Origin: Stephanodiscus triporus
Taxonomy: Eukaryota; Bacillariophyta; Thalassiosirophyceae; Thalassiosirales; Thalassiosiraceae
Reading direction: 5' to 3'
Assembly (NCBI GenBank): GCA_036939755.1
Contig: JALLAZ010000233.1
Location: forward strand, 1-18,947
DNA: 18,947 bases
Part shown: positions 16,495 through 18,947 of the stretch, in pieces
Numbering within the stretch: position 1 is the first letter of the stretch
Layout of the letters: every line of letters starts with the position of its first letter
Translations under genes and position numbers: made by a program
The notes under the pieces: model-generated
What the model was told of the DNA's origin: nothing
Database searches by the model: none
What the model saw: only the letters and a program-made list of their open reading frames with translations

Positions 16495-17646
16495 ATGAAA
16501 GCGTCATTCGTGCCGATGACCGCTGTCAGCCTGTCTTGTGTTCTGACCAAAGAGACTTTGGCTTTTGATTCCTCGCCGACAAACGAAGGCGGTGGCGATA
16601 CCAACATTATTGCGCGCCATACTGATAGCGCTGAGTCCAAAAATTTAAATGATGGTGACTCCGTAGATGATAGCGATGACAATAACTGCAACAGTTCTGG
16701 ATCGAATCGCATTAACGTGAGTGCATCCTCGACGCAGACATCATCATCCTTTACCACTTCTTCATCGACCAAAGATGGAGCCGACAGCAGCAGGGGCAAT
16801 GGCAACACCGATAGCAGCAGAGCGCATCCACACGGAAGCTCGGGGCACAGTGCATATTACTACAATGCTGACAATAACAAGAGAATAAATGCAAACTACG
16901 ATGATGAACAAACATATCTAGATCTTTTCGGCGAGCGTGCTAAGGAGCTCCTCACCCAACATGTGATTCCCACAACAGATGCAGAATGCCACTGGGATTG
17001 GAGGATGGGACGATGCGAGCCGTACTGTGTATGCGCATACCAATTTCTTTGGGGGGACTATCATCTCGGGAGATCTTGTCGTTATCGTTTAAATCCTCCT
17101 CCACCTCAATTCGCCATCGACGAGGCCGACGATAGCAGCAACGAAGAGCCATCATGGCAGGAGGCATGGCAGGAAGTTTGGCAGGCACAAAGTGCCAAAG
17201 GATCATCTACTTTTGCACCCCCAAAGATTCCCAAAAGTCATCGAGAGTCAGCAGATACGACATCATGGGATCCAACAAGCACAACTTGCACCCACCCACC
17301 GGAATCCATGTATATCAGACTAATACACCGACTCACTAATTACGTCGCCCGATCTAACGTCGTACTTGAGCAATTCCAAAAGCTTAAAAGTGCCTCCTCG
17401 AAAACTGTCGATGCAGGCATGGTGCATGGTCGGAACCACTTGACAAACATGCGTCAAAAAGCCTGTGAGACGGTCAAGATGAAGGTGGAGGAGAGAGCGA
17501 AAGGAAGAAATCAACCTGTAGTTTTAACAAGACAGGGGGCGACTTGGATTCGTAGGGTTTGCGGTGCTGGTGATGGGAGTGACGTAGCAATGCGACAGAA
17601 TCTTCCTCGTGAAATTCTTGAGGATATTTCTAAGGATTGGCAATAG
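16495..17646 (+). CDS. Unknown low-complexity protein with a Cys/Trp module
   Basis: Single exon, 383 aa. The N-terminus (SFVPMTAVSLSCVLTKETLAF) resembles a weak signal peptide. Residues about 28-145 are Ser/Asn/Asp/Gly-rich and probably disordered. Then comes a compact module: Cys at 165, 174, 178, 180 and 195 within CHWDWRMGRCEPYCVCAYQF and GDYHLGRSCRYR (C-x8-C-x3-C-x-C-x14-C), with conserved-looking Trp and Tyr. This looks like a small disulfide-rich or metal-binding fold. Beyond it are repeats of the type WQEAWQEVWQAQ (about 222-233), then a basic, helical C-terminus. I do not recognise the family. The composition suggests a secreted or endomembrane protein. The gene converges on the PsbP-like gene, with 78 bp between their stops. 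Confidence 0.65.
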   Translation: MKASFVPMTAVSLSCVLTKETLAFDSSPTNEGGGDTNIIARHTDSAESKNLNDGDSVDDSDDNNCNSSGSNRINVSASSTQTSSSFTTSSSTKDGADSSRGNGNTDSSRAHPHGSSGHSAYYYNADNNKRINANYDDEQTYLDLFGERAKELLTQHVIPTTDAECHWDWRMGRCEPYCVCAYQFLWGDYHLGRSCRYRLNPPPPQFAIDEADDSSNEEPSWQEAWQEVWQAQSAKGSSTFAPPKIPKSHRESADTTSWDPTSTTCTHPPESMYIRLIHRLTNYVARSNVVLEQFQKLKSASSKTVDAGMVHGRNHLTNMRQKACETVKMKVEERAKGRNQPVVLTRQGATWIRRVCGAGDGSDVAMRQNLPREILEDISKDWQ

Positions 17647-17724
17647 CCCTTTCGTCGATAATTTGATATGGATTTTGATGCCCTTATTACTGAAAGAAGT
17701 GATCTAAAATCACAAGAGCATGCA

Positions 17725-18837
17725 TTAAAGAAAATCCTGAGCCGCCGGCCTCAAGTCAGCGGAAAAGTTAAGGCCATCAGCATAACAGCGGAAACTCTGG
17801 GCAATGCTTCTCAACTGCCCCTCCGTCTTATTTTTGTACCTCGCAGCAATACTCGCACACCACAATAGCTGAACACCATCTCCCGCACTTGTCACGGATG
17901 ACACTCCTTTCCTCTCCACTTCAAATCCCGCTCCCGTCAACAGTGTGTACTTGAAGTCCACCAGCATATACTTCCCATTGTCAACAGTGACCGGCTCCAT
18001 CTTGGTGATTTTGAAGTCCTGGTAAACGTTGTTGCTCTTTTGGGAAATTGCGGCAATAAGAGCCGATGTGAAGAATCCCTTATCTTTCTCTAGAATATTC
18101 TGCCGTTGTGTGAAAGAATAATAATTGTGAGCGTTGACATGCGAAAAAATTATGGCACGGTCCTTATGAATTTTGCCAGACTTTGAATTGCAAGTCAACC
18201 CCATACCTCTGCCTTTCCCTCATTTGGTACGACGAAGAATGTCGCAGTGTCTCCCTTAGCGTATTCCCCAGCTTGAATGGTACCATCTTCTCCGTTGACA
18301 TCCTGACTAGGCAATGTTACGACCCAATCGAGAGGAAAGCCAAATGCCACGAGGAGCGGTGATCGATTTGCACCTTTGCCATAAATTTCGGCAAGCGCGG
18401 AGTAACCGTTAGGGACATTATTGAGTAGTGGAAGTCCAAAACTAAGCATTGGATTTGTTTATTATATAGTATATTGGAATGACAGTGCTCAACGTGAGAA
18501 AACGAATGGCTACGAAGAAATTTCCACATCTGCATTGTCTGGTGTCTGCATCAGAAAAAATAGCTCACCTAGCAAGCTTATTATTAGCCTTGTCCAATCC
18601 GTATGCCATCGCAGGAGAGGGTTTCATCCACACGGATGATGCCCCCGCAATGGCTGCGGTGGCCGTCGCAACGTTGTCCATGAATCCACGGCGGTTCAAG
18701 GTGCTACTCTCGACGTCTTCTGACATGGAGAGCGAGGATTTAACAGAAACATAGTTCGATGTAGAGGGAACAAATGCAGATGCCGGTGATACGATTACGA
18801 GGGCGGTGCATGCCACCGAGAGGAAGGAAAACATCAT
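17725..18837 (-). CDS. PsbP-like thylakoid-lumen protein
   Basis: Three exons: 18837-18569, 18441-18207 and 18099-17725, giving 292 aa. Introns are 127 and 107 bp, phases 2 and 0. The start ACCATGATG at 18837 opens a diatom plastid presequence: signal peptide MMFSFLSVACTALVIVSPAS cleaved before AFVP (the ASAF-type motif), a Ser-rich transit region, then the twin-arginine thylakoid signal NRRGFMDNVATATAAIAG ending SPAMA|YG. The mature protein (about 210 aa) has GFPLDWVVTLPS, AKGDTATFFVVP, then DFKITKMEPVTVDNGKYMLV, and a closing TSAGDGVQLLWCASIAARY plus LRSIAQSFRCY, which fits the beta-sandwich order and final SF-containing helix of PsbP-domain proteins. Such proteins assist or stabilise photosystem II or I and NDH complexes in the lumen. 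Which subfamily this is cannot be told here. Confidence 0.75.
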
Positions 18838-18947
18838 GGTTTCTATGTTGTGGGGAGAGGTGAGCAAACACGCACGCACGCCCAGACTCCCCTACTGTAC
18901 GTTTGACCTCAATTTACCATCGGGTCTCTGAATATCGAGATTTTTGC

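Overview
The window looks like nuclear DNA of a photosynthetic stramenopile, most likely a centric diatom. The evidence is genes split by short GT-AG introns (79-127 nt in the host genes), starts in an ACC/ACA-ATG context, a bipartite plastid presequence with an ASAF|VP-type cleavage motif followed by a twin-arginine thylakoid signal, and a PsbP-like lumenal protein. Exon joins below were worked out by hand from splice sites, reading phase and family conservation. There is no transcript evidence.

Layout. 1-582: GGC/GAC-rich, partly repetitive DNA, then a 30-bp-arm hairpin. 583-2661 (+): SohB/SppA-type serine protease. 2825-4281 (-): nucleotide-sugar transporter, 3 exons, whose start-codon region is tandemly duplicated so that the upstream copy is a tiny uORF. 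About 4513-6904: a decayed two-gene PIF/Harbinger-like DNA transposon. Its minus-strand accessory gene (4513-5134) has an in-frame TGA. Its plus-strand DDE transposase (5744-6904) has an extra base in an A8 run. Between them lies an array of palindromes with a 27-bp period. 7118-10113 (-): eight-exon ABC1/UbiB-type atypical kinase. 10632-11426 (+): SNF5/SMARCB1-like chromatin protein. 11595-12613 (-): TRIC-type cation channel, 4 exons including a 22-nt microexon. 12825-13250 (+): small two-helix membrane protein resembling DUF4536/DMAC1. About 13532-13998: relic of a kinesin motor domain. 14070-16046 (-): four-exon protein of unknown function. 16495-17646 (+): unknown low-complexity protein with a compact Cys/Trp module. 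17725-18837 (-): three-exon PsbP-like thylakoid-lumen protein.

The host genes do not form a pathway. They are single-copy-looking housekeeping genes packed closely, alternately convergent (3' gaps of about 80-170 bp) and divergent (shared upstream regions of about 210-520 bp). The transposon and the kinesin relic are the accessory material. The most interesting signals are the broken two-gene transposon with its palindromic central promoter, the duplicated-start uORF of the sugar transporter, the in-frame 111-nt intron with competing acceptors at 15075-15185, and the hairpin upstream of the SohB gene.
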